DNA from: Furcasterigmium furcatum
Taxonomy: Eukaryota; Ascomycota; Sordariomycetes; Glomerellales; Plectosphaerellaceae
DNA: 64,000 nt
Assembly: GCA_001599815.1 (NCBI GenBank)
Contig: BCIA01000001.1
Location: 3,476,934-3,540,933 of the forward strand
Reading direction: 5' to 3'
Position numbers and translations under genes: made by a program. Positions 9,485 through 19,616 of this stretch are shown piece by piece. Under the pieces are notes generated by a model. It saw nothing but the letters and a program-made list of their open reading frames with translations, made no database searches and was not told the DNA's origin. Each line of letters begins with the position of its first letter. Within the stretch, counting starts at the first letter, position 1.

Positions 9485-11875
9485 TTAGTTTCGGAACGCG
9501 CTCTCGATGAACTCTTCGCTCATTCCGAAATTGATGTTGTTCAAGACTTCCTCCCAGAGCCGCGGATCGTCATTGACGTCAAAGTCAAACGACCGGGGCT
9601 GGAACGCGGCAGCGTAGTCGTCCCCTTGGGACCCAGCGGCCGAGCCATCGCCGTTCCCGTCTGACGGTGTCGCCGGCGTCATCAAAGGGGCCATCCCCTG
9701 GGAGGAGTCGCCGCCCACCCGGTTCATGTTGCTGGGCCTCTGCTCCAGCTGGGCGCGAAGGTTCAGCAGTAGGCGATGCCGGGCCTCGAGGTACGTGTTT
9801 CCCCTGTTCGCCATGCTCAGGAGTACGTTCAACCCGAGCTCCATGTGCGACTGGGTGCTGGCGTGGCGCGGGAATGCGGTGTTCGCCATGATCAGCAGCA
9901 GGGCGGCCGAGAAGGCGTATTCACCGTCCAGATAGCCGTACGTGGCTGGGAAGCTTGATGTTAGTCTATGAGACTGGCCAGACTGTGGCGGCGTGACTTG
10001 CCTATCAGGTTGAAGTTTCTCGCCTTGTTCATGATCGATACGGTCTGTCTCGCTGCTTCGATCGAGTAGTCGATCACGGCGACGATGTTGGGAGACAGGC
10101 CTTCCTTCCAACTCGATCTCGAGGCCCCGTTCGCGGGGGATTGCAGGCGTTGCTGAATTATGTAGTAGAGCAAAGGGCGAGTCGTTATCATGACGCACGA
10201 GTAGAAGTGGAGGAAGACGGACACGGATTCGCGGTTGATGTGGCTGTCCATCGTCCTCAGGTCAATCTGGAGGCCCTCCGGCACGGCTCGGAGCCAGGCG
10301 GACAGGGCGTTCATGATGTCCTGGACTGATGAAGTGAGGTTCAGACTTGACTTTGGCCGCTTCCCGTATATTTCTGGAGCAGATGACGCAGAGTGTCAGT
10401 GAAGATACACAGGGGTGGTGCCGATGGGGACTGAGGATGCTGCCTTGCCTTCGCCTATACGGCCCAGTATCTGGGACAGCTGTGTGTAATGGGTCAAGAC
10501 CACGGCATGCCATGGCTCGGCGGAGTCTCCCTGACGGCACGTCAGAATCACTCTTCTGCTGCATGTCTGGGGATGAAGGTTGCTTACGTTTGCCCTGGGG
10601 AAAGGGAGGTTGATGTCCTCGTCCCGGACCCCAATGGGATGGCCAGATCTCACGCAAAGTATCCTGTCAACGCATTAGGGAGGACTTCTTCTGCTCTGTT
10701 CCGCCCACACGTACCTGTCCAGGCTGTAGACTGACCACCATACCTGTCGGCGACGCTCCAGTTCTGGGCGTGTCATGCTCGGGTCTGTGATGGTCTGGTG
10801 AAGCCCTAGTGAGAGCGACATTCGAAGCGCCATTCCCGTCTTGGGCCGTCAGCGACTCCCTTCGCGATGCATCATCTCGCACTCACATAGAGAAATGCGG
10901 CGTCTCGCCGGTTGAGGTTCTGCATGTAGTACGCGACGTAGCACAATGCCTCGATGAACTGCACAGAGCCCTTCTCGTGGATATCCGGCAAGAACTGCAG
11001 CGCGGACTTGAAGTACACGAACCCGGGCGGCCCGTCGTTCCCCGTCCATTGATTGATGGAGTACATCTGACCGAGAGCCAGGACCATGAGGACCTGGCAG
11101 ACGATCAGACGGTTTTCGCGGACAGAAGAATCGAGGCGCTGCGCGTAGATCTGCCGCAGGTATCCTTCGAACTGATTGGGCTGGATGAAGGAGAAGATGG
11201 TTCCGATGTATGCGTACTGCGCCGAGTAGAGCTGTTTGCATAGTTCGAAGGGGGGGAGTGGCGGCGGCGTCAACTTGACCGGGCTGCACAGCGACGGGGG
11301 ATCATACATGGGCTGTATGTCCCATGAGAAGTTGCCGGGTGCAGAGTTGAGGCGCATGGCCAAGTGTGTGGAAGAGGATGCTCCCAGGGTTTCTGCGTTG
11401 GTCAGGACCTAGACCACAAACCGCCATCTTTGAAACGGAGGGAGGGGGATGTCGCACGCTGCTCGCCCGCTTCGTTCAGGAAGATGTTGCGTGAGCCGTT
11501 GAACCACCACTCATCGTCGTTGGTCTCGAGAGCCGCAGTGGCCGAGGGATTCGGAAATTGCCTCCGCATGGGCGTCGGGGAGTGTGGACGAGCCGTCTCG
11601 GGAGCGCGAGCCTGAGACTGCAGCATGAGGAGATAACTGGTCCGCAGTCAGTCTCGTGTAAGTGTAAGTGCTACTTGGTGGTCGAAAACATCGCGACGCG
11701 GGCGGTGGCCTCACCTCTCTGACACCACAACTCGCTTCTCCGCCTCCGAGTAAACGCATTCATGATTGCCGGCTGCACAGGCAAAGCAGGGTCTGGGAGG
11801 CTGGCCGGCGCATTTGGTTTTCCTGCTGCGACAGCGGTTGCAGCTGCATCGTGTTGTCAGTATGCCAACGGCCAT
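9485..11875 (-). CDS. Zn2Cys6 transcription factor with fungal-specific TF domain, eight exons
   Basis: Eight exons (minus): 11875-11715, 11636-11458, 11392-10887, 10839-10715, 10663-10588, 10530-10449, 10373-10002, 9945-9485, giving 653 residues. The zinc cluster is complete: Cys12-x2-Cys15-x6-Cys22-x7-Cys30-x2-Cys33-x6-Cys40. The middle homology region includes GMALRMSLSLGLHQ and RRRQVWWSVYSLDR, then the IRxGHPIGVRDEDI-type segment and a long helical part. It should act in the nucleus as a DNA-binding regulator; targets are unknown. The 5-oxoprolinase, P450 and ABC genes are its neighbours. Introns 6 (10374-10448) and 7 (9946-10001) begin with GC instead of GT, both with good branch sites and AG ends, and only these restore the frame and the family sequence. 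The start is the first true ATG; an upstream in-frame start at 11929 would need GTG. Confidence 0.88.
9946..10001 (-). other. non-canonical GC-AG intron (intron 7 of the regulator)
   Basis: 56 bp, exon end ATAG followed by GCAAGT, the ideal GC-donor consensus; branch GACTAAC, end CCCAG. It joins RNFNLI to ATYGYLDGEYAF in frame. Confidence 0.8.
10374..10448 (-). other. non-canonical GC-AG intron (intron 6 of the regulator)
   Basis: 75 bp, exon ...GAAG then GCAAGG, branch CACTGAC, end CTCCAG. It joins ILGRIGE to EIYGKRPK in frame. A GTGTAT further inside cannot be used as donor because it breaks the frame. Confidence 0.75.
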
Positions 11876-12737
11876 TGAGGCGGTCGCTTTTCGGATACGC
11901 TCTGGAGGAATGGGAGATGGTGAACGCACGCTACCACAGACCGCCTTGAGGAATGGTCCAGATCTGTCGGTACCTCACTTGCCATATCTGCTGTCATATC
12001 TGCTGTCATGCTGCTTGAGGCCTGTACTGGCGGGCAGAAGGACCCGACGTGGGCATGCACAACTGTTCAGGCCGTACCGTGCCCGCAGCAACATCCCCTC
12101 GGTTTATGAAGCACGCGGGATGCTCGGCGTCGGCCCGATCTGTGGAGTACTGTGGTCTACTATGGTAGTAGTGCTATCCGTAACCCATGACTCGCCATCT
12201 GCGGGGTTCCAACCGGGGAAATAGGGCGTCGGGCTGGTGGTTCTGGACGCCGTCGGACTAATACAGTGCACCTCTTCAGTGATTTCTTATCTCCAGAAGG
12301 GAGCTTTGTTACCCACCGGCGTCGGCATCAGAGAACCACACCCGACAACACCCGTTGCAGACGATTACATTATTTGATGTCATTCTGAAGCCGACGCGGG
12401 GCGATGAAAGCCTTGGCAACTGAAGCGCTGGCCGACAACAGCTTCGACGCATCGCAACTAAGTGTGACTGTCACGGACTGTACGTCTCTGCCACAGACGC
12501 CACAACACTCGATTTGAGCATCGACATCGTTGTCAGAACATTACGAAGGGAAGCCCGTTCGAGTTCATTGGTCCAGGGACTATGGATGAAGGGGAGTCTA
12601 TTTTGATTGGCATTAGGGCCCATCCTGAGGAATATTGAAGACCGGGACGGAGGAATGGATGGCGAGTGCCTGAAGGAAGAGTTAAAAGTATAGAGGAACC
12701 AAGTTCGAGGACCCCAGGCCTCACCCTGATCCCGAAT
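11876..12737. other. intergenic, regulator promoter and ABC gene 3' flank
   Basis: 862 bp without a recognisable gene, upstream of the Zn2Cys6 regulator (minus) and downstream of the ABC transporter (minus). It contains a 12-bp tandem repeat, listed separately. Confidence 0.5.
11983..12006 (+). repeat. 12-bp tandem repeat upstream of regulator gene
   Basis: CATATCTGCTGT occurs twice in a row and is followed by a degenerate third copy, about 110 bp upstream of the regulator's ATG at 11875. It could be a slippage repeat or a paired binding site. Confidence 0.7.
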
Positions 12738-14735
12738 TCATCGTCGGAGGAAGCGTAGGGCGAGATAAGCCAAGATCCTGTACCCGACGATGATGCCCAC
12801 CATGATGCCGAGCCATTGTCCCTCTCTGCCCGTTGGGATCTCCAATGCCGCCAGGACCGCTCCGCCGTCAATCTTGCCATCCGCGTTCAAGTGGCTCGGG
12901 TACATGCAGCTGAACGAGCCGTCCTGCATCTGCCGACACGTGTATGTCCTGTGCCCAAACTCGTTGACCATCATGCCCTGGAAGACGTACGCCTGGTAGT
13001 CGATGTAGTGGAAGACATACTTCCAGAACACGTTGAGAATGTTCATTGGGACGAGGAAGCCGCCAACACACATCCAAAGCCCGTTGGCGAAGGCGGTGAC
13101 CGCCAGTGCAACGACGAAGATGGGGACGATGCTCGAGACGAGTACCACCAGCGATTCGGCGGCGAGGAGGTCCAGGAAGAGCCAGAGAACCCACATCATG
13201 AACGCCGATCCATCTGCTCGGAAGCCAGCGAGCCAGTACGACACGACGGAGAATATGATGGTGATGAGGAAGAGGAAGGGAAGGCCGATCAGGAAGTTGG
13301 CCACGAGGAAGGACAGCGGCCCGACCAGGCCGTTGGCGCGCTCTTTCTGAAAAGTCTGGAGATCCTCCAGAAAAGCCGGGACATAGGCAACTGCCATGAA
13401 GGACATGAACGCGCCGCCGAAGAAGATGGCGTTGATGAACGGCTGGATGTTCTCTTGGGAGCTGCCGAGACGCAGCCAGACCGTTCCCATCATGATGGCG
13501 AGTCCAAGGTACATCGCGACACGGATGCCGTAAGCTACGACGTCACGGTATGATTTGATCCAGGACCGTTGAAGAAGTGTGACTGGCACGAGCCAAGAGG
13601 ACGCCTTGGGCAGGCCGGCAGATGATAGATCGAGTTTCGACGCCGTGGTTGACTTGTGGACTGCTGAAGCCAACATCTTCTCCTCGGAGCAAGCTGCCCA
13701 GGCGTCTGAGATGTCCTGCGTCCGTCGCTGGATCTCCCCGTCCCTGTCCAGATCGATGTTCACGAGATCGAGGAAGTACTCGGCCGGGTTGGTTCGGTTG
13801 GGGATAGGATAGCCAATCTTCTCAAAGTATTCCGGCGCATCTTGAACAGGACCGAAATAGCAGGTTCGGCCTTGAGAAAGAAGATTGAGCTTGTCGAAGA
13901 GGTGGTACGTCATGCTGGATGGCTGGTGAATCGAGGCGATAACGATGAGCTGGATGGGAGTTAGCTTGACACACCAGAAACCAATGGACTGGGCATGATT
14001 ACGTTGTTCTGCTTGCCGATGTCCTTGATGTATCTGATGACTTCAAAGCTCAAAGCCGAGTCGAGTCCACTCGTCGGCTCGTCCAGGAACAGGACCTTCG
14101 GGTTCGTCACAAGCCTGCTGGCGACTCCGAGCCGCTTCTTCTGTCCGCCACTCAGGCCTTTCTTGATCGGTGTGCCGACGATGGTTCGTGCCTGTGCTGA
14201 TAACCCAAAGCTGGCAATGAGGTCGTCAACTCGTTGGAACGCCTCCGCTCGCTTGACATTTCTGTTGCGACATGATCAGTAACTGCCAAACCGCATCCAT
14301 GCAAGGGTCAGCTTACCGGGGGAGTGCGAGCTGAGCTGCAAACACCATGGTCTCTCGCACGGTCAAGCTGCCAATCAAGGCATCTTCCTGCTCGACATAT
14401 GCCGAGATACTCTGGAGTGTTGGCGTATCAATTGGAAGGCCGTTGACTCTTATGCCGCCGGTCGTTTTTGCTCCTGCGGCGGCCACTCGGTGAGCGAGAG
14501 TGTTCAGCAGTGTGGTCTTCCCTGAACCGCTGGGACCCATTATGGCAAGCATCTCGCCAGCTTGGACGAGGCCCGTGGAGTCTGAAAGAATCGACAGCGG
14601 CTTCTTGGTTGTCCGGTCCTTGACAGTGACTTGGACGTCGGCCCAGGAGAATGTTTCGACGACATGGTTGAGCAGAACCGCCGAGGGTATCCGATTCAGC
14701 TCGATATCTCGACTCGGTGGCGGCGACATTTTCAA
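12738..14735 (-). CDS. ABCG-type half-transporter (ATP-binding cassette exporter)
   Basis: Three exons (minus): 14735-14317, 14261-14003 and 13949-12738, giving 629 residues, a normal ABCG half-transporter length. The N-terminal nucleotide-binding domain has Walker A GPSGSGKTT (67-75), a Q-loop in YVEQEDALIGSLTVRET, signature LSGGQKKR (from 176), Walker B LFLDEP (197-202) with D-loop TSGLDS, and the switch His in ASIHQP. The C-terminal half (from about residue 350) has about six membrane segments and Cys-bearing loops. The NBD-TMD order is that of the White/ABCG family, so it should dimerise in a membrane to export a lipid or small hydrophobic compound; the cargo is unknown. Introns 14262-14316 and 13950-14002 have GTAAGC and GTAATC donors, and a CTAAC branch is clear in the second. 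It lies between the Zn2Cys6 regulator and a divergent amino acid permease. Confidence 0.93.
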
Positions 14736-16015
14736 GGATGGTACAATGATTGTATTCTGTGGGATGATGTGCTTCGGTGAAAGGGCTTTGATCTTGAAGA
14801 ATGAGGTTTCTTATACATGCCAAGGATTTTCTTTTCCTGCGTGTCGTGGACACCGTCAGCCACCTCGCCGACCAACAGGACGGGCCGCTCGCAGGGGCTG
14901 ACATTTTGCAGGGGATGAGGCTCAGCCCAAGACATGCAGACATGCTTATGAGCTGAACACCGATGCTGACATGCATCGTCAGCTCCGTGATTCGCTGGAA
15001 GAATCGATTCGGCAATGTGCTCAAGCAAGCCGAGCCGGGCGGGCATCGTCGACCCCCGAGGTCGCCGGGGTGGGGCCGCACCTCGGCGACTCGCTGTGGG
15101 GGCCCCTCCAGCCGGGCATCTCAGTCTCAGAGTCGGGGATCTGCTGGAGTCATCCTGCAAAAGCTGTAGAGATTAGTAGTACGGCGGTGACTCGAAGCCA
15201 TTTCGTGCCCTTGATGCCGGTGTCTAAACGGCTTGACAGATGTTGACAGCTTTGCCGTTGCGGAGAAAGGAGAACCGCGGGAAATCTCAGTGCAGGGCCG
15301 ACAAAGGCACGCCCGCGACTCGGCGGCAACTTCGCAACGACTCGGGCACCTGAAGGCGTACCCCGGCCAACGCGAGGCTTCAAGCTGTTTGGAAGCCAAT
15401 TGATTGTGTGGGAATGCGAGCAGCTCCAAATGGGGATTCACGGATTTTGAGCTCTGGCTGCGCCTTTCTGGGGCCTTCCCGTATCCTGCGCATAGCCACC
15501 ATCGGTGCTCCTAGGATTTGTGTCGCGTGGTTGTACCTGCTTTTCCCATGGGCGGTTGCATGGCATATGGCAGATCTCGTTCCTCGGCCACTGCTTTATC
15601 AATGCTTTAGTTGGACTCTGGCCCCTCAAGCTCGGGTCGCCGACCAGGTTCCCCTGGAATTGACAACCGACCGGACTTTAGAATTGTCATGATCTCTGTC
15701 TTCAATTGGAAGAATCGACATGAGCTCTGGCCGATTGGCGATCATTTAAGGCCCGCGAAGTCGACATTCATTCGTTTATTAGTCGTCTTTGTCGTGTCGT
15801 CGAGATATTTCTGAAGGGCTGCGACAGCGGTGGCGGTGGTACGGGGCCGGGCCGGGCCTACTGGTGCTGATGATCAACGCCGGCAAATGCCTTGGGTAGC
15901 CGATTGCGTCTTCACACACTGGATCTCACGTCATGCGGTCTCCATGACTAGCAGCGCTCCAGAGATAAGGCCTCGTTCTCGATGCTCCCTTGAACAACAT
16001 CACGAGCCAAGCACA
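14736..16015. promoter_or_regulatory. divergent spacer between ABC transporter and amino acid permease
   Basis: About 1.28 kb separates the start of the ABC gene (minus) and the start of the permease (plus). I see no supported gene inside. It must hold both promoters; no specific site is strong enough to name. Confidence 0.5.
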
Positions 16016-17708
16016 ATGCCGCCTCATCAGGAGGACGACACCGCTATCCAGCGACCGCTTCTGGCGGACCAACGCGAAAGTGAGGCCCAGGCCAATGCCG
16101 AGAACGCACCGACCACGCGAGAGCAGGGAACTTTCACGCGAAACCTCGGCGTCATCGAGGCCTTCGGCATTGTCGTCAGCGTCGTCATCGGAAGTGGTGT
16201 CTTCACGTCCCCCGGTGCCATCGACACCAATGTTCCGTCCCCGGGTATCGCTCTGGTGATCTGGCTCGTGGGAGGCGCCCTCGCATGGACGGGAGCCACG
16301 ACATTCGCCGAGCTCGGCACAGCCATTCCCGGCGAAGGTGGCGTCCAGCCCTACCTCCAGCACATCTACGGCGACATCTGGGGATTCCTGGCGGCATGGA
16401 CCTGGATTGTCGCTGTTATGCCGGCCACGCTGGCCATTCTCAGCATCGTCTTTGTCGAAAGCGCTTACTCGGCTGCTGGCGTCGTCGACGCCGCCGGGAG
16501 CATCGAGCACAAGCTGTTGTCGATTCTAGTTCTTGTTCTCATCAGCGCCGCCAACTCCGTCAACACCAAGGCCAGCACTCGCCTTAACAGCTTCTTCGTG
16601 GTGCTCAAGTTCGTCAGTATCGCGGTTATTGTCATTGCTGCTCTGGCCGTTGTCGGGTTGCATGCCACGCATCCCGACCGAGAGGTCGGGGGCGGGGACT
16701 GGTGGAAGAAGTCCTGGTTCGCGTACCGGAGGTCGTACAACAGCGACGGCAGCTACACCGATTGGTACAAGCTGAGCCAGTGGGAGATATTTGGCCACTA
16801 CTCGGCCGCGTTGTACGCCGCGCTCTGGGGGTACTCAGGGTGGGACAAGGTACGGTGCTCTCGTGAAAGACCGGAGAACATTGAGCTTCCTACTGACATG
16901 TCAGGCCATCTACGTCTCTGCGGAATTGTCCGAGCCAGCCAGACAGCTCCCTCTCGCTGTCAACTCCTCGCTCCCGACTATTATTCTGTCCTTTCTTGCT
17001 GCGAATGCTGCTTACTACGTTCTCCTTCCGTGGAAGCTTGTCGCTACCACCGACAGCGTCGCCGTGGTGAGTATCAAACATGCACTTCGATCGGAATCGG
17101 CACTAATCATGGCTTTTTACGCATAGACGGCTATCACTCGCCTCTTGGGCCGGGGCTTTGGCATCGTGACCGCCATACTCGTCTGTCTCGTCGTTGCTGG
17201 TTCTTTGCTGGGCAACTCGTTCGTCGCAAGCCGCATGACTGTTGCTGCAGCGAGGAAGAACTGGATTCCCGGCTTCTTCACGATCATCGGCCAAGTCGGC
17301 TGGAAACGTCGTGAGGAAGACCCTTCTCCCTCCACGGGCATTGAGGAGACAGACCAGAAGGGCTCGGATGCACCCATCAACGCGGTCATTCTATCCGCAG
17401 TCCTCGGAGCGCTCTACATCGCGTTCGGCAACTTCCGGGCTCTTCTGACGTTGAATGGCCTGGGAGAATATTCATTCTTCTTCCTCACTGTCCTCGGCGC
17501 GATCATCCTCCGATATCGCGAGCCCGAGCTCCACCGCCCGTACAAGACCTTCGCCATCAACCCTCTGCTGTTCGTCGTGGTGAGTGGCTTCGTTGTCGCC
17601 AGAGGTGCGCTGTTCGCGCCTTTCCAGGCTATCATCATCGTGGTTATCTGGATTTTGGGTGTTGTCTTTTACAAGTCGCGACAATACTTGGCAGCTAGAC
17701 AGACTTGA
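16016..17708 (+). CDS. L-type / methionine-permease-like amino acid transporter (APC superfamily)
   Basis: Three exons: 16016-16849, 16905-17066 and 17127-17708, giving 525 residues. Intron 16850-16904 (GTACGG, CTGAC branch, TCAG) and intron 17067-17126 (GTGAGT, CTAAT branch, ATAG) are both phase 0. A hydrophilic N-terminus of about 40 residues precedes some 12 membrane segments. The first, GIVVSVVIGSGVFTSPG, contains the G-S/A-G motif that APC transporters use to bind the substrate amino group and carboxylate. GGVQPYLQHIYGD and the later WGYSGWDK segment match LAT/Mup1-type fungal permeases. It should import or exchange neutral amino acids at the plasma membrane. The preferred start is ATG 16016, which has A at -3 and a long acidic N-tail; an in-frame ATG at 15944 would add 24 residues. 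A family of this kind next to a 5-oxoprolinase is suggestive but not proof of a shared pathway. Confidence 0.9.
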
Positions 17709-18003
17709 TCGGCCAGGCTCCCTCTCCGAAAGGAGGTTGTCCTCGGCCCACGAACCATAGACTTCTCCCTCATACTCTAGACATTTGAATAATCAAAAAT
17801 CACCTGCTTGATAAGCCATGGGAGAGATATGTAAGCCTTCGATTGCGACCCCGCATATGCCGATGTCGTGATCGAGCACATCGCCTGGCGTCATTCCGCG
17901 GTGCCGAACCACATACCATCGTATTAAATGCAAGAGGCTCACTCGAACAGCGGCCACGTTATTATTCTCCTCAGATTCTTCTAGGAGCCAAAACCTTGTC
18001 AAT

Positions 18004-19332
18004 ATGAGTCAGTCAAAGCAGCTACATCTCACGGCATTCATGCGGCCGGTGAGCCTGCACACGGGAGCATGGCGATATCCCGGCGCGTATCCCGATGCCA
18101 ACTTCAACCTCAACCATCTCAAATACTTCATCAAGACGCTCGAGGAAGCAAAGTTTGACGCCTTCTTCATGGCCGACCACCTTGCGGTCCTGAACATGCC
18201 GACCGAGGCCTTGAAGCGCAGCCACACGGTGACATCTTTCGAGCCTTTCACCTTGCTCTCGGCGCTGTCACAGGTGACAGAGAAGATCGGGCTCGCCGCC
18301 ACAGCGTCCACCACGTACGACGAGCCGTATCACATCGCCCGTCGCTTCGCTTCTCTCGACCATCTCAGCAACGGCCGCGCGGCATGGAACATCGTCACGA
18401 CCGGCAACCCGGAGTCTTCCAAGAACTTTGGCTCCGAGGAGCACCTGGAGCACAGCCAGCGCTACAAGAGAGCGAGAGAATTCTACGACGTCGTCACCGG
18501 TCTCTGGGACAGCTTCGCCGACGACGCGTTCGTCCGCGACCAGGAATCCGGCACGTACTTTGACCCGGAGAAGCTGCATGTCCTCAACCACAAGGGGGAG
18601 AGCCTCAGCGTGAAGGGCCCGCTGAACATCGCACGGCCTGTCCAGGGATGGCCCGTGATCGTCCAGGCCGGCCAGTCTGAGCCCGGAAAGCAGCTGGCTG
18701 CGGAGACGGCCGAGGCCGTGTTCTGCTCGCCCCGCAACATCGAGGCGGCGAAGGAGCTGTACGCCGATATCAAGGGTCGCGCCGCCGCCGCGGGACGCGA
18801 TCCGAACCACCTCAAGATTCTCCCGGCCGCCCTCATCATCATTGGTGACACGATCGAGGAGGCAAAGCAGAAGCGCCTCGACCTCGACAGCAAGGTACAC
18901 TACGACAGCGCCATCGCGTCCTTGTCAGTGAGTCTCGGCGCCGACGCGTCCGGATTCGACCCTGATGGCCCTCTGCCCACCGATCTCCCGGAGACCAACG
19001 CGAGCCACACCAGCCGCGCCGGGGTGCTGAAGCTCGCGCAGGAAGAGGGCTTGACGGTCAGGCAGCTGGCGCAGCGCTACGGCGGCTATTCCGGGCTTGC
19101 TTTCGTGGGCACCCCGGAGAGCGTGGCGGATGAGCTGGAGACGTGGCTGAGAGAAGGGGCGTCTGATGGGTTCACCGTTACGTTCCCTTTCCTGCCCCAG
19201 GGACTGGAGGATGTTGCTCGCCGTCTGGTGCCCGAGCTGCAGCGACGTGGTATTTTCCGCCAGGACTATGAGGGAACCACGCTTCGGGAGCACCTGGGTC
19301 TGCCGCGGCCGAAGAATCGCTTCTTCGAGTAA
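18004..19332 (+). CDS. flavin-dependent monooxygenase, NtaA/SnaA/DmoA family (luciferase-like fold)
   Basis: Intronless gene for 442 residues. The N-terminus HLTAFMRPVSLHTGAWRYPG, then DAFFMADHLAV, SLDHLSNGRAAWNIVT and NFGSEEHLEHSQRY are typical of the two-component NtaA-type monooxygenases. These act on nitrilotriacetate, dibenzothiophene sulfone, long-chain alkanes or other xenobiotics using FMNH2 supplied by a separate reductase. IVQAGQSEPGKQLAAETAEAVF is the family's phosphate-binding stretch of the barrel. It is predicted soluble, without a signal peptide; the substrate is unknown. No flavin reductase gene is visible in the window. Family membership is mostly bacterial and there is no intron, so horizontal origin is possible, although base composition resembles the neighbours. 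The start ATG is 8 codons before the first conserved block. Confidence 0.92.
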   Translation: MSQSKQLHLTAFMRPVSLHTGAWRYPGAYPDANFNLNHLKYFIKTLEEAKFDAFFMADHLAVLNMPTEALKRSHTVTSFEPFTLLSALSQVTEKIGLAATASTTYDEPYHIARRFASLDHLSNGRAAWNIVTTGNPESSKNFGSEEHLEHSQRYKRAREFYDVVTGLWDSFADDAFVRDQESGTYFDPEKLHVLNHKGESLSVKGPLNIARPVQGWPVIVQAGQSEPGKQLAAETAEAVFCSPRNIEAAKELYADIKGRAAAAGRDPNHLKILPAALIIIGDTIEEAKQKRLDLDSKVHYDSAIASLSVSLGADASGFDPDGPLPTDLPETNASHTSRAGVLKLAQEEGLTVRQLAQRYGGYSGLAFVGTPESVADELETWLREGASDGFTVTFPFLPQGLEDVARRLVPELQRRGIFRQDYEGTTLREHLGLPRPKNRFFE

Positions 19333-19545
19333 GCCTGGTCGATGTCAATAATATTCCGTAATTTCATCTCAGAGTGCCTGGTCCTTTCAGCGCGGTGGTG
19401 GTCTAGATGCCCGAATATCTCTCACTCTTGGTCCACTCTCACTCCACAGACCGTTCGCCAAAGCCCTAGAACGGTCTCCATACGCATGGATGAATGAATA
19501 TGGACACCCGCAGGCGCAGGAAGAATCCATCAATCAGAGTAACAA

Positions 19546-19616
19546 GCATTGCTGGTTTAGTGGTAAAATTCTCCGTTGCCATCGGGGAGCCCTGGGTTCG
19601 ATTCCCAGGCAATGCA
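19546..19616 (+). tRNA. tRNA-Gly (anticodon GCC)
   Basis: 71 nt. The acceptor stem GCATTGC pairs with GCAATGC and is followed by discriminator A. D-arm GGTTTAGTGGT (A box) and T-arm GGTTCGATTCC (B box) are intact. The anticodon stem CTCCG/CGGGG closes the loop TTGCCAT, giving anticodon GCC. There is no intron, and a T-run for Pol III termination follows at about 19650. Confidence 0.96.

Noticed and set aside
11876..11929. N-terminal extension of the first Zn2Cys6 regulator
   Set aside because: It would need a GTG start. The first ATG is 11875, 11 codons before the first cluster Cys.
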